A stretch of DNA of 64,000 bases from Nonomuraea roseoviolacea subsp. carminata (GTDB lineage: Bacteria; Actinomycetota; Actinomycetes; Streptosporangiales; Streptosporangiaceae), in NCBI RefSeq assembly GCF_024172185.1, contig NZ_JAMZEC010000001.1, forward strand, positions 6,169,001 through 6,233,000, read 5' to 3'. The notes beneath the pieces are model-generated. The model did not search any database. It saw nothing but the letters and a program-made list of their open reading frames with translations, and had not been told where the DNA came from. A program made the position numbers and the translations under genes. Position 1 is the first letter of the stretch; every line of letters begins with the position of its first letter. Of this stretch, positions 8,558 to 17,553 are shown piece after piece.

Positions 8558-9010
8558 GTGGAGATCACGGACCGCGACGAGCTGATCGTCGTCGGCTACG
8601 CCATCCGCACCACGAACGCCGACGAGATGGACCCGTCGAGGGCGAAGCTGCCGGCGCTGTGGCGGCGGGCCGGCGCGCCGGGGGCGTTCGCGCACGTGCC
8701 GGGACGGATCGACGAGAACCTGTACGCCGTGCTCACCGACTACGAGAGCGACCACAACGGCGCCTACACGCAGATCGTCGGCACCGGGGTGCGCACGGTG
8801 GTGCGGCTGCCCGAGGGCATGGTGGCGGTGCGCGTGCCGGCGGCCAAGACGCTGCTGTTCGAGGCGCGCGGGCAGATGCCGCAGGCCATCGTGGAGGCGT
8901 GGCAGCGGGTGTGGGCGCACACCGAGTCGGGCGCGGCCCCGGCCCGGGCGTTCACGACGGACCTGGAGGTCCACCACCCTGGCGGGGCCGACCTGCACAT
9001 CGCCGTCTAG
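8558..9010 (+). CDS. GyrI-like/effector-binding domain protein
   Basis: This 150-residue protein resembles the stand-alone effector-binding (GyrI-like, SRPBCC-related) domains found fused to AraC/MerR regulators. It starts with a beta strand ELIVVGYAIRTTN, has a central YAVLTDYESDHNGAYTQIVG segment with the aromatic and acidic residues of such pockets, and ends FTTDLEVHH. It has no DNA-binding domain of its own. Such proteins bind or hydrolyse small hydrophobic compounds. The GTG start follows GGAGGAGGGGCCCA. Its last 4 bases overlap the end of the convergent TetR gene. Confidence 0.7.
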   Translation: MEITDRDELIVVGYAIRTTNADEMDPSRAKLPALWRRAGAPGAFAHVPGRIDENLYAVLTDYESDHNGAYTQIVGTGVRTVVRLPEGMVAVRVPAAKTLLFEARGQMPQAIVEAWQRVWAHTESGAAPARAFTTDLEVHHPGGADLHIAV

Positions 9011-9564
9011 GCCGTGACGGCGGTCAGGGCCGCGACGGCGGCCTCGACCGCCGGACCCTTGACCTGCTCCAGCGGCAGGTGCGCGTACTCGACCGCGCAG
9101 TCGGACATGCCGCCCAGCGCCACCGTCGCGGCGATCTGGGCGGCGGGCGCCGGGTCGGGCCCGAGCAGCAGCAGGATGAGCCGCCGCCGCCAGGAGAACA
9201 TGCGCTCGCCCAGCTCCAGCGGGGCCAGGACGGGCAGCTCGCGGATCACCATGACGAGCACGTCGCGGTGCTCCCAGGCCAGGTCGAAGTAGTCGCCGAG
9301 CAGCGCGCGCGGGTCGTGCGCCGCGGGCTCGGCCCCGTCGCGCGGCTCACGCCCGGCCACGAAGCGCTCCATGCCGTCCATCATCGGCTCGACGATGCTG
9401 CGCACCAGGTCCTCGCGTGAGGCGAAGTGGTAGTAGAGCGCCGGCTTGGTGATGCCGAGGCGGTCGGCGATCTCCCGCAGGCTGGTCTCCCGCACGCCCT
9501 GCCGGACGAACAGCTCCCGGGCGACGGCGAGGATGCGGGCGCGCGTGTCGGTCGGCTTCGCCAT
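9007..9564 (-). CDS. TetR family transcriptional regulator
   Basis: This 185-residue protein has an N-terminal helix-turn-helix (TRARILAVARELFVRQG, then TSLREIADRLGITKPALYYHF) at about 7-50 and a C-terminal ligand-binding region without recognisable specificity. It is transcribed away from a flavin monooxygenase gene. The 90-bp gap holds two nearly identical 20-bp operator candidates, one of which overlaps the monooxygenase ribosome-binding site. It is therefore probably a ligand-released repressor of itself and of the monooxygenase. Confidence 0.9.
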   Translation of the reverse strand: MAKPTDTRARILAVARELFVRQGVRETSLREIADRLGITKPALYYHFASREDLVRSIVEPMMDGMERFVAGREPRDGAEPAAHDPRALLGDYFDLAWEHRDVLVMVIRELPVLAPLELGERMFSWRRRLILLLLGPDPAPAAQIAATVALGGMSDCAVEYAHLPLEQVKGPAVEAAVAALTAVTA

Positions 9565-9579
9565 GCTCCAAGCCTATCC

Positions 9580-9644
9580 CTTACCTATCGTTAAGTAAGT
9601 ACTTGTGCGGCCGTGGCGACGGCACTTACCATCCGTTAAGTAAG
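9580..9644. promoter_or_regulatory. Paired TetR operators
   Basis: CTTACCTATCGTTAAGTAAG (9580-9599) and CTTACCATCCGTTAAGTAAG (9625-9644) match at 17 of 20 positions and lie 45 bp apart. The first copy is a palindrome at 8 of 10 paired positions. The second runs into the AAGGAGG of the monooxygenase ribosome-binding site, so binding would block the plus-strand gene; the first lies 16 bp from the TetR start. Confidence 0.82.
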
Positions 9645-9654
9645 GAGGTTCGCC

Positions 9655-10872
9655 ATGCATGTACTCATCTCCGGCGCCAGCGTCGCCGGACCCGTCCTGG
9701 CGTACTGGCTGCGCCGTCACGGCTTCGAGGTCACCGTCGTCGAGCGCGCCCCCGCGCTGCGCAAGACCGGCGGCCACGCCGTGGACCTGTTCCGGCCGGC
9801 CATGGACATCGTGGAGAGAATGGGCCTGATCGGGCCGGTCACCGCCCGCAGGACCGGCACCGAGCACATCACCATGTACATCGAGGGCCGTGGGCGCCCC
9901 GTCGAACTGGACATGCGCAAGATCGTCGCGACCGTCTCCGACCGGCACGTCGAGATCATGCGCGACGACCTCAGCGAGGTCTTCTACGACGCCACCCGCG
10001 ACGACGTCGAGTACGTCTTCGACGACTCCATCACCTCCGTCGGCGAGGACGGGCTCGTCACGTTCGAGCGCGGCGAGGCCCGGCGCTTCGACCTGGTCGT
10101 CGGCGCCGACGGCCTGCACTCCAACGTCCGCCGGCTCGTCTTCGGTCCCGAGTCCGCCCACACCCGGTGGATCGGCGCCTACCTCGCCGTCGCCACCGTC
10201 CCGAACTACCGCGGGCTCGACGGCCGCATGGAGGGCATCACCGGCATCGGCCGCATGGCGGGCCTGTACAGCGCGGCGCACCTGGACGGCGCCCGGGCGC
10301 TGTTCCTGTTCAGGACCCCCGGGCCGCTCGACTACCACCACCGCGACACCGCGCGGCAGAAGGAGCTGCTGCGCGAGCGGTTCGCCGGCCTGGGGTGGGA
10401 GGTGCCGCGCCTGCTGGACGAGGCCGACCGGGCCTCGGCCTTCTACTTCGACTCGATCACCCAGCTCACCCTGGACACCTGGACCCGTGGCCGGGTGGCG
10501 CTCGTCGGCGACGCCGGCCACTGCCCGGGCCCCGCGGTCGGCGGCAGCACGAGCCTGGCCGTGGTCGGCGCATACGTGCTGGCGGGCGAGCTGGCCGCGG
10601 CGGGCGGCGACCACGCGCGGGCCTTCCCGGCCTACGAGGCGGCGATGGGCGACTACGTGCGCCGCAGCCGCTCGTTCGCGCTCAACGCCGCCAGGCGGCT
10701 CCTCCCGGGCACCGCGCTCGACCTCGGGCTGCTCGCCGGGACCGCCTGGCTGGTCGGCCGGCTGCCGAGCGGGCTCAGCCGCGCCGCGAGCAAGCTCGCC
10801 GCCAAGGGGGTGCGCCTGCACGACTCGATCGCGCTGAAGGACTACCGCGCGTACGAGACGGTCCCGCGCTAG
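9655..10872 (+). CDS. FAD-dependent aromatic-ring-type monooxygenase
   Basis: This 405-residue class A flavoprotein monooxygenase (PHBH/TetX fold) probably hydroxylates an aromatic or polyketide-like compound with NAD(P)H and O2. The N-terminal FAD motif is ISGASVAGPVLAYWLRR with ERAPALR, the DG-type motif is VGADGLHSNVRRL, and the second FAD motif is VALVGDAGHCPGPAVGGS at about 280-297. The start has a strong AAGGAGG. The divergent TetR regulator and paired operators suggest induction by its substrate or by a drug, as in TetX-type resistance, but detoxification is only an inference. Confidence 0.87.
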   Translation: MHVLISGASVAGPVLAYWLRRHGFEVTVVERAPALRKTGGHAVDLFRPAMDIVERMGLIGPVTARRTGTEHITMYIEGRGRPVELDMRKIVATVSDRHVEIMRDDLSEVFYDATRDDVEYVFDDSITSVGEDGLVTFERGEARRFDLVVGADGLHSNVRRLVFGPESAHTRWIGAYLAVATVPNYRGLDGRMEGITGIGRMAGLYSAAHLDGARALFLFRTPGPLDYHHRDTARQKELLRERFAGLGWEVPRLLDEADRASAFYFDSITQLTLDTWTRGRVALVGDAGHCPGPAVGGSTSLAVVGAYVLAGELAAAGGDHARAFPAYEAAMGDYVRRSRSFALNAARRLLPGTALDLGLLAGTAWLVGRLPSGLSRAASKLAAKGVRLHDSIALKDYRAYETVPR

Positions 10873-10889
10873 GGATCACCGGCGGGAGG

Positions 10890-12020
10890 TCAGGCCAGCA
10901 CTCCCTGGGCGCGCAGCTTGGCGGCGGTCTCGGCCGGGATGCCCCACGACGACAGGTCCTCCAGGCGCGTGGCCGGCGACAGGTCCGGCTCCGGCGCGCC
11001 GAGCAGGCGCGGCGCGGGCACGGGCTGCACGACCCCGCCCACCTCGGTGAACGAGCCCCGCGCCACGTTGTGCGGATGCCGGGCCGCCTCCGCCATGGAC
11101 AGCACCGGCGCCACGCACGCGTCCGACCCGTCGAAGACCGCCTCCCACTCCGCCCGCGTCCGCTTCCGGAACTCCTCGGCCAGCCGGGCCTTCAGCGCGG
11201 GCCACTGGGCCCGGTCGCCGCGGTCGGGCAGGCCGGGGTCGCCGGCCAGGCCCATGCGCGTCAGCAGCTCGTCCCAGAACTTCGGCTCCAGCGGCCCCAC
11301 CGCGAGGTGGCCCCCGTCGGCGGTCTCGTACGTGTCGTACATGGGGGCGCCGGTGTCGAGCAGGTTGGTGCCGCGCGGCCCCCAGCCGCCGCTCTGCGCC
11401 GCGTTGTAGAACATCGCGAACAGCAGCGCGGCCCCGTCCACCATGGCGGCGTCGATGACCCGGCCCAGGCCGGTGCGCTGCCGCTCGACCAGGGCGAGCA
11501 GGATGCCGTAGGCGAGCATGAGGCCGCCGCCGGCGAAGTCGCCGAGGATGTTGACCGGCGGCGTCGGCGGCTGGCCGGCGCGGCCGAGCTGCGACAGCAC
11601 GCCCGCGATGGCGATGTAGTCGATGTCGTGCCCGGCGGTGGCGGCGAGGGGGCCGTCCTGACCCCAGCCGGTCATCCGGCCGTAGACCAGCCGCTCGTTG
11701 ACGGCGTGCAGGTCGGCCGGGCCGATGCCGAGCCGCTCCGCGACCCCGGGCCGGAACACCTCGATGACCGCGTCGGCGCCGCGGGCCAGCTCCTTGAACG
11801 CGGCCACGCCCTCGGGCGCCTTGAGGTCCAGCCCGATCGTGCGCTTGCCGCGGTCCATGACGTCGGAGCGCGGGACCGCCGAGACGGCGGCGACGCGGTC
11901 GATCCGCAGCACCTCGGCCCCGTGGTCGGCGAGCATCATGCCGGCGAACGGCCCGGGCGCGAGCCCGGCGAGCTCCAGCACGCGCACGCCGGCGAGCGGT
12001 CCCTGACGGCCTTCGGACAT
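10890..12020 (-). CDS. CaiB/BaiF (class III) CoA transferase family, probable alpha-methylacyl-CoA racemase
   Basis: This 376-residue protein begins MSEGRQGPLAGVRVLELAG, with GAGGAGA before the ATG at 12020. Family members that racemise 2-methylacyl-CoA have His, Asp and Glu catalytic residues. Here GHDIDYIAIAG supplies His131 and NILGDFAGGG supplies Asp161, 30 residues apart as in mycobacterial MCR, and EPKFW supplies a Glu at about 245. The usual formyl-CoA transferase Asp arrangement is not evident, so racemase is preferred to transferase. This would let (2R)-methyl-branched acyl-CoAs enter beta-oxidation. It ends 18 bp from the convergent monooxygenase. Confidence 0.8.
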   Translation of the reverse strand: MSEGRQGPLAGVRVLELAGLAPGPFAGMMLADHGAEVLRIDRVAAVSAVPRSDVMDRGKRTIGLDLKAPEGVAAFKELARGADAVIEVFRPGVAERLGIGPADLHAVNERLVYGRMTGWGQDGPLAATAGHDIDYIAIAGVLSQLGRAGQPPTPPVNILGDFAGGGLMLAYGILLALVERQRTGLGRVIDAAMVDGAALLFAMFYNAAQSGGWGPRGTNLLDTGAPMYDTYETADGGHLAVGPLEPKFWDELLTRMGLAGDPGLPDRGDRAQWPALKARLAEEFRKRTRAEWEAVFDGSDACVAPVLSMAEAARHPHNVARGSFTEVGGVVQPVPAPRLLGAPEPDLSPATRLEDLSSWGIPAETAAKLRAQGVLA

Positions 12021-12181
12021 GGGCGTCTCCTCGGTGATGCGGGCCGCGGGCCGGTCCCCGCCCGGACCCCAGTAGAACAACATTCGGTGAGCTGTCGCAA
12101 GCCACCTTTGCGACCTTCCGGCGAAGCAAGGAGAGGTATGGGAAACTTGCCCACTGATCGGGTGGTCTACAGGGGTAGGAC

Positions 12182-13735
12182 ATGGTTTCGGATAGCACGC
12201 CGCTGATCGCCAGGCGTTACCAGTTACTCCGCGAACTGGGGCGCGGTGGCATGGGGGTCGTCTGGGAAGGCCGCGACACGCTGCTCAACCGGCAGATCGC
12301 GGTCAAGGAAGTGCTGCTGCCCGACGGGCTGCCGCGCGCCGAACAGGAGAACCTCCTCCTGCGCACGGCCCGCGAGGCCCGTACGGCGGCGCGGCTCAAC
12401 CACCCGTCGGTCGTCGCCGTCTACGACGTCGTCGAGGAGGACGGCCGCCCCTGGATCATCATGGAGCTGGTCAGCCATCCCTCGGTGGAGCAGGTCGTCG
12501 CCACCACGGGCGCGCTGCCCATCCGGCAGGCCGCCGACGTGGGCCGCCAGGTGCTGTCGGCCCTGCGCGCCGCGCACGAGACCGGGATCCTGCACCGCGA
12601 CGTCAAGCCGAGCAACATCCTGCTCGGCGACGACGGCCGGGCCGTGCTCACCGACTTCGGCATCGCCACCGCCGAGGGCGACTCCTCGCTGACCCGGACC
12701 GGCATGGTCACCGGCTCGCCGAGCTTCCTCGCGCCCGAGCGGGTGCGCGCCGCCGAGGCCGGGCCGCCCTCCGACCTGTGGTCGCTCGGCGCCACGCTGT
12801 ACGCCACGCTCGTGGGCCGCTCGCCGTTCGAGCGGGGCGACGCGATGGCCACGCTCAACGCCCTGCTCACCGAGGAGCCCGACTACCGCCGCATCCCGCC
12901 GGCGATGCACCCGGTGCTCAAGGGGCTGCTCCGCAAGGAGCCGCACGAGCGGCTGACCGCCGAGGAGGCCGACCGGCTGCTCGCCGAGGTCATCGCCTCC
13001 CGCCCGGCGGGCGCCGACATGGACGTGCCCGACGAGACCACGCCCCGCCGCCGCTCCAGCCGTACGCTGCTGGCCGGCGCCGCGGCCGCGGTGCTGGTGC
13101 TCGCGGGCGGCACGGTCGCCTACCTCAACCTGGTGCCGCCCGCCGAGGGCACCTCCGCGATCGCGCAGCGCGCCGCCACCAGCCCGCTGCCCAGCGCGCG
13201 GGCCACGGTCACCGCGACCACGCTCCCCGCCGCCGTCACCCCCAGCGCCACGCCCACGCCGTCGCCGACCAGGACCGCCCCCCTGACGCGGACCTGGACC
13301 TCGCGCGAGGGCTGGACGATCGCCCGCCCGTACGGGTGGCGCGGCGCCCGCAAAGAGGCCTACACCGAGTGGACGCGCCGCGACGGCGCCGCCCACCTCG
13401 GCGTCGAGTCCGTCTACGTCCAGCGCGGCGCCGCCCAGCTCATCGACGACGCCGAGACGCTGCTCCGGCAGGGCGCCCCCGACCTGCGCGTCGCCGGCCG
13501 CCGGTCCGTCATGCACCGGGGCGTCAAGGCGGTCGAGTGCGAGTTCGTCTACACGGCCGGCCCCGGGACGGACACGCCGTGGGCCCGGCCGGGCGTGCGC
13601 TACCGGGAGCTGCGGCGGGCCGTCGTCGCCGGCGACACCTCGTACATCCTGTCCTGGACGGTCGCCGAGGCCCAGTGGCGGCGCAGCGCGACGCTGATGC
13701 GGCAGGTGATCGGCAGCTTTACCGTAGGGGCATGA
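12182..13735 (+). CDS. Transmembrane Ser/Thr protein kinase (PknB type)
   Basis: This 517-residue protein has a cytoplasmic kinase domain (about 13-275). It shows the glycine loop GRGGMG at 20-25, the lysine in AVKEV at 42, HRDVKPSN at about 138-145, DFGIA, and an APE motif. A juxtamembrane RRRSSR stretch precedes a single transmembrane helix at about 292-314. The extracellular part has a Thr/Pro/Ser-rich linker and a domain of about 140 residues with no PASTA signature. The ATG at 12182 lacks a clear ribosome-binding site. The stop overlaps the next start (ATGA), so the dehydrogenase is co-translated. Confidence 0.92.
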   Translation: MVSDSTPLIARRYQLLRELGRGGMGVVWEGRDTLLNRQIAVKEVLLPDGLPRAEQENLLLRTAREARTAARLNHPSVVAVYDVVEEDGRPWIIMELVSHPSVEQVVATTGALPIRQAADVGRQVLSALRAAHETGILHRDVKPSNILLGDDGRAVLTDFGIATAEGDSSLTRTGMVTGSPSFLAPERVRAAEAGPPSDLWSLGATLYATLVGRSPFERGDAMATLNALLTEEPDYRRIPPAMHPVLKGLLRKEPHERLTAEEADRLLAEVIASRPAGADMDVPDETTPRRRSSRTLLAGAAAAVLVLAGGTVAYLNLVPPAEGTSAIAQRAATSPLPSARATVTATTLPAAVTPSATPTPSPTRTAPLTRTWTSREGWTIARPYGWRGARKEAYTEWTRRDGAAHLGVESVYVQRGAAQLIDDAETLLRQGAPDLRVAGRRSVMHRGVKAVECEFVYTAGPGTDTPWARPGVRYRELRRAVVAGDTSYILSWTVAEAQWRRSATLMRQVIGSFTVGA

Positions 13736-14715
13736 CGCCCTGGAACCTCCTCGCCCTGGCGCCGCTTCCCGAGGACGCGCTGCGCGGCCTGATGGCCCCG
13801 CTCGGCGACCGGGTGGACGTCCGGGTGCCCGCCTCCCGTGACCGCGCCGCGCTGCTGGCCGCCCTGCCCGACGCCGAGATCGTGGTCGGCGACTGGACGG
13901 CGGAGCTGGCGCTCGACGCCGAGGCCGTCGCGGCGGCGCCCCGGCTGGCGTTCGTGCAGCAGCCGTCGGTCGGCGTCGACGGCCACGACCTGGCCGCGCT
14001 GGCCGCCGCCGGCGTCCCCCTCGCCAACACCGCCGGCGTCAGCGCCACCGCGGTCGCCGAGTGGTGCGTGGCCGCCACGCTCGCGCTGGTGCGCCGGCTG
14101 GCCGACGCCGACGCCGCCGTCCGCGCCGGCGGCTGGCCCCAGCAGTCGCTCCAGCCCGGCGAGCTGAACGGCAGGCGCGTCGGGATCGTCGGGTTCGGCC
14201 CGATCGGCGCGGCCTGCGCCCGGCTGTTCCGCGCGTTCGGCTGCGAGGTGTCGTACTGGACGCGCACGCCCCGCGACGAGCCCGGCCACCTGGACCTGGA
14301 GACGCTGGTGTCGTCCTCCGACGTGCTCGTCGTGGTGGTCGCGCTGGCCGACGAGACGCGCGGCGTCATCGACGCCCGCCGCATGAAGCCGGGCGCCCTG
14401 CTGGTCAACGCCGCGCGCGGCGGCGTCGTCGACCAGGAGGCGCTGGCCGCCGCGCTGCGCGACGGCCGCCTCGGCGGGGCCGCGCTCGACGTGTTCGAGA
14501 CCGAGCCGCCGGCCGCCGACGACCCCCTGCGCGAGCTGCCCGGGGTCCTGCTGTCCCCGCACGTCGCCGGCGTCACCGCCGGGTCCACCGGCCGCCTGCT
14601 GGAGACGGTGCTGGCCAACCTCGCCGCCGCCCTCGACGGCCGCCCCGTGACGAACGTGCTGAACGGTGTCTCCCCGGCCGTCCGCCGCCGCCCGGGCCGG
14701 TCACTCTCCGTATAG
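13732..14715 (+). CDS. D-isomer-specific 2-hydroxyacid dehydrogenase
   Basis: This 327-residue NAD(P)-dependent enzyme of the D-2-hydroxyacid dehydrogenase/phosphoglycerate dehydrogenase family shows VGIVGFGPIGAACARLF (nucleotide binding), ALADETRGVIDARRMKPGALLVNAARGG (catalytic Arg region), ALDVFETEP (Glu), and LSPHVAG (catalytic His). The start overlaps the kinase stop by ATGA. Whether it acts on phosphoglycerate, glyoxylate or another 2-oxoacid cannot be told. The N-terminal domain is shorter than in SerA and there is no ACT domain. Confidence 0.86.
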   Translation: MTPWNLLALAPLPEDALRGLMAPLGDRVDVRVPASRDRAALLAALPDAEIVVGDWTAELALDAEAVAAAPRLAFVQQPSVGVDGHDLAALAAAGVPLANTAGVSATAVAEWCVAATLALVRRLADADAAVRAGGWPQQSLQPGELNGRRVGIVGFGPIGAACARLFRAFGCEVSYWTRTPRDEPGHLDLETLVSSSDVLVVVVALADETRGVIDARRMKPGALLVNAARGGVVDQEALAAALRDGRLGGAALDVFETEPPAADDPLRELPGVLLSPHVAGVTAGSTGRLLETVLANLAAALDGRPVTNVLNGVSPAVRRRPGRSLSV

Positions 14716-14718
14716 CCC

Positions 14719-14746
14719 CCAGGTCCGAGCCCACGTGCCGACCTGG
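14719..14746 (+). terminator. Weak hairpin between the dehydrogenase and tmsA
   Basis: CCAGGTC (14719-14725) and GACCTGG (14740-14746) can pair across 14 nt directly after the stop at 14715. The stem is short, so termination here is tentative. Confidence 0.4.
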
Positions 14747-14851
14747 CGCGATGAACAGTTTTCGAGTCTTTAACGACCCCGGTCTGTTCGACCTCAGGCC
14801 CGGGAGATACCTTCTTACGGACGATCTCTACCAGCTCAAGGGGGTGCTTAG

Positions 14852-16213
14852 GTGACGACGACGATGTCGACACACCAACGGGCAGTAGAGCAGATCCGGC
14901 GGTCCTACGCGGAGATCCCCGGTGGCGCGGCGCCCCGGCTGGCGAAGGCGACCTCCAACCTCTTCCGGTTCCGCGACGGCGGGAGGACCGCCAAGCTGTC
15001 CGCGCGCGACCTGGACGAGGTCATCAGCGTCGACCCGGAGACCATGACGGCCGAGGTCCAGGGCATGACGACCTACGAGCACCTGGTCGACGCCACGCTG
15101 CCGCACGGCCTCATGCCGTCCGTCGTCCCGCAGCTCAAGACCATCACGCTGGGCGGGGCCGTCACCGGCCTCGGCATCGAGTCCACGAGCTTCCGCGACG
15201 GGCTGCCGCACGAGTCGGTCGAGGAACTGGAGATCCTCACCGGCGACGGGCGCGTCATCGTGGCCCGCGACGACAACGAGCACCGCGACCTGTTCCGCGC
15301 CTTCCCGAACTCCTACGGCACGCTCGGCTACGCGCTGCGCATCAAGATCCGGCTCAAGCCGGTCCAGCCGTACGTGCGGCTCACGCACCTGCCGTTCACG
15401 GACGCCGGCAAGTGCATGCTCGCCATGCAGGAGATCTGCGAGCGCATGGAGCACGAGGGAGAGCCCGTCGACTTCGTCGACGGCGTGTTCTTCTCCCCGC
15501 AGGAGATGTACATCACGCTGGGCCGCTTCGCCGAGCGCGCCCCGTACGTCTCCGACTACACCGGCATGCGCATCTACTACCAGTCGATCCGCAACCGCCA
15601 GCGCGACTGGCTGACGGTCCGCGACTACCTGTGGCGCTGGGACACCGACTGGTTCTGGTGCTCGCGCGCCTTCGGCGTGCAGCAGCCGGTCGTGCGCTCG
15701 CTGATCCCGCGCCGCTGGATGCGCTCCGACGTCTACCGCCGCCTCGTCGCGCTCGACCGCAAGCACGGCGTGACGGCGCGGATCGACCGCTGGGCCGGCC
15801 GGCCCGTGCAGGAGTCGGTCATCCAGGACGTGGAGGTGCCGGTCGAGCGGGGCGCCGAGTTCCTCGACTTCTTCCACGACAAGGTCGGCATGACGCCGGT
15901 GTGGATGTGCCCGCTGCGGGCCTCGTCCCGCTGGCCGCTCTACCCTCTGGAGCCCGGCCGGCTGTACGTGAACTTCGGTTTCTGGGGGATGGTCCCGCTG
16001 CCGCGGGGACGCTTCGACGGCTACTACAACCGGCTCATCGAGCACAACGTGCACGAGCTCGACGGTCACAAGTCGCTCTACTCGACGTCCTTCTACGCCC
16101 GCGAGCAGTTCTGGGAGCTGTACAACGGCGGCGCCTACTGGCCGGTCAAACGGGAATACGACCGGGAGGGGCGCCTGCTGGACCTGTACGACAAGTGTGT
16201 GCGGGGAAGGTGA
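14852..16213 (+). CDS. tmsA: FAD-binding reductase of 10-methylene fatty acids (TmsA/BfaA type)
   Basis: This 453-residue protein of the FAD_binding_4 family, in the subgroup resembling DHCR24-type reductases, has its FAD-binding region at about 75-170 (TTYEHLVDATLPHGL, then GGAVTGLGIESTSFRDG). It has no signal peptide. It is followed after 4 bp by a cyclopropane-synthase-like methyltransferase. In other actinobacteria this pair (TmsA/TmsB, also named BfaA/BfaB) makes 10-methyl-branched fatty acids such as tuberculostearate: TmsB adds a methylene group to oleoyl lipids and TmsA reduces it. The GTG start follows AAGGGGG; an in-frame ATG lies 12 bp downstream. Confidence 0.8.
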   Translation: MTTTMSTHQRAVEQIRRSYAEIPGGAAPRLAKATSNLFRFRDGGRTAKLSARDLDEVISVDPETMTAEVQGMTTYEHLVDATLPHGLMPSVVPQLKTITLGGAVTGLGIESTSFRDGLPHESVEELEILTGDGRVIVARDDNEHRDLFRAFPNSYGTLGYALRIKIRLKPVQPYVRLTHLPFTDAGKCMLAMQEICERMEHEGEPVDFVDGVFFSPQEMYITLGRFAERAPYVSDYTGMRIYYQSIRNRQRDWLTVRDYLWRWDTDWFWCSRAFGVQQPVVRSLIPRRWMRSDVYRRLVALDRKHGVTARIDRWAGRPVQESVIQDVEVPVERGAEFLDFFHDKVGMTPVWMCPLRASSRWPLYPLEPGRLYVNFGFWGMVPLPRGRFDGYYNRLIEHNVHELDGHKSLYSTSFYAREQFWELYNGGAYWPVKREYDREGRLLDLYDKCVRGR

Positions 16214-16217
16214 GCAG

Positions 16218-17477
16218 ATGGCTCTGGCAAGCATCTTCGAGAAGATCGTCGGCTCGGAGGCGAAGGTCGCCTTCCGGGCGTACGACGGGAGCAAGGCGGG
16301 GCCGGACGGCGCCGACCTCTGTCTTGAGGTGAAGTCGCCCATCGCGGTGGCCTACCTCGCGCAGGCGCCGGGCGAGCTCGGCCTGGCCAGGGCCTACGTC
16401 TCGGGGCACCTCGACCTCCACGGCGACCTGTACACCCTGCTCGACCGCATGTGGAACATCACGACCAACGACCTGACCACGTCCGAGAAGATCGCCGCGG
16501 TCCGGTCGCTGGGCGTCAAGCCGTTGCTGATGCGCGTGCCCCCGCCTCCGCAGGAGATGCGGCAGAGCACGCTGGCCCGGCTGGGCTCCCGGCACGCCAA
16601 GCAGCGCGACGCCGAGGCCATCCACCACCACTACGACGTGTCCAACCGCTTCTACGAGTGGGTGCTGGGCCCGTCCATGGCCTATACCTGCGCGGTCTTC
16701 CCCACCGACTCCTCGACCCTTGAGGAGGCGCAGTACGCCAAGTTCGACCTGGTGGCGCGCAAGCTCGACCTCAAGCCGGGCATGCGGCTGCTCGACGTCG
16801 GCTGCGGCTGGGGCGGCATGGTCATGCACGCCGCCAAGCACTACGGGGTCAAGGCGCTCGGCGTGACGCTGAGCAAGCAGCAGGCGGAGTATGCGCAGCG
16901 GGCCATCGCCGAGGCCGGCCTGCAGGACCTCTGCGAGGTCCGCCACATGGACTACCGCGACGTCCCCGAGAGCGGCTTCGACGCGGTCAGCTCCATCGGC
17001 CTCACCGAGCACATCGGCAAGGCCAACGTCCCCGGCTACTTCGCGTTCCTGTACGGCAAGCTCAGGCCGGGCGGCCGGCTGCTCAACCACTGCATCACCC
17101 GGCCCACGGGCGCCGAGAAGACGTTCAACAAGGGCGGCTTCATCAACCGCTACGTCTTCCCCGACGGCGAGCTGGAGTCGGTGGGCTGGCTGATCCGCCA
17201 GATGGAGGACCTCGGCTTCGAGATCCGCCACGAGGAGAACCTGCGCGAGCACTACGCCAAGACCCTGCGCCACTGGTGCGACAACCTCGACGCCAACTGG
17301 GCCGACGCGGTCGAGGAGGTCGGCATGGGCACCGCCCGGGTGTGGGCGCTGTACATGGCGGGCTGCATCGTCGGCTTCGAGCGCAACAAGGTCCAGCTCC
17401 ACCAGGTGCTGGGCGTCAAGCTGGACAAGGACGGCCGCTCCGGCGTGCCGCTCCGCCCGGCCCGCGACTGGCCGTGA
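16218..17477 (+). CDS. tmsB: SAM-dependent fatty-acyl phospholipid methyltransferase (TmsB/BfaB type)
   Basis: This 419-residue member of the cyclopropane-fatty-acyl-phospholipid synthase family transfers a methyl group from SAM to the double bond of an acyl chain within a phospholipid. The SAM motif LLDVGCGWGGMVMHAAK is at about 190-206, preceded by the conserved HHHYDVSNRFYEWVLGPSMAYTCA region (given in part: HHHYDVSNRFY). GLTEHIG and GGRLLNHCIT follow. The pairing with the upstream flavoprotein favours 10-methylene/10-methyl formation over cyclopropanation. The ATG at 16218 follows GGAAGGTGAGCAG. A strong terminator closes the operon. Confidence 0.86.
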   Translation: MALASIFEKIVGSEAKVAFRAYDGSKAGPDGADLCLEVKSPIAVAYLAQAPGELGLARAYVSGHLDLHGDLYTLLDRMWNITTNDLTTSEKIAAVRSLGVKPLLMRVPPPPQEMRQSTLARLGSRHAKQRDAEAIHHHYDVSNRFYEWVLGPSMAYTCAVFPTDSSTLEEAQYAKFDLVARKLDLKPGMRLLDVGCGWGGMVMHAAKHYGVKALGVTLSKQQAEYAQRAIAEAGLQDLCEVRHMDYRDVPESGFDAVSSIGLTEHIGKANVPGYFAFLYGKLRPGGRLLNHCITRPTGAEKTFNKGGFINRYVFPDGELESVGWLIRQMEDLGFEIRHEENLREHYAKTLRHWCDNLDANWADAVEEVGMGTARVWALYMAGCIVGFERNKVQLHQVLGVKLDKDGRSGVPLRPARDWP

Positions 17478-17484
17478 TCCGCGG

Positions 17485-17522
17485 TGAAGGGGCGCGAGGC
17501 GGCTTCGCCTCGCGCCCCTTCA
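17485..17522 (+). terminator. Strong terminator after tmsA-tmsB
   Basis: TGAAGGGGCGCGAGGC (17485-17500) pairs perfectly with GCCTCGCGCCCCTTCA (17507-17522). With a further G-C pair inside the loop this gives 17 bp and a GCTT loop, 8 bp past the tmsB stop. Confidence 0.88.
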
Positions 17523-17533
17523 CGTGTCCGCGT

Positions 17534-17546
17534 GCATTTGTAATGC
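17534..17546. promoter_or_regulatory. Short palindrome just before the truncated haemoglobin start
   Basis: GCATT (17534-17538) and AATGC (17542-17546) form an inverted repeat around TGT, ending 7 nt before the ATG at 17554. No Shine-Dalgarno sequence is visible, so this AT-richer patch is probably promoter or operator sequence for a leaderless message. Confidence 0.4.
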
Positions 17547-17553
17547 TGTAATC

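Noticed and set aside
6294..8585. Long plus-strand frame opposite guaB1
   Set aside because: Shadow of guaB1 and the SDR gene with shadow-type composition.
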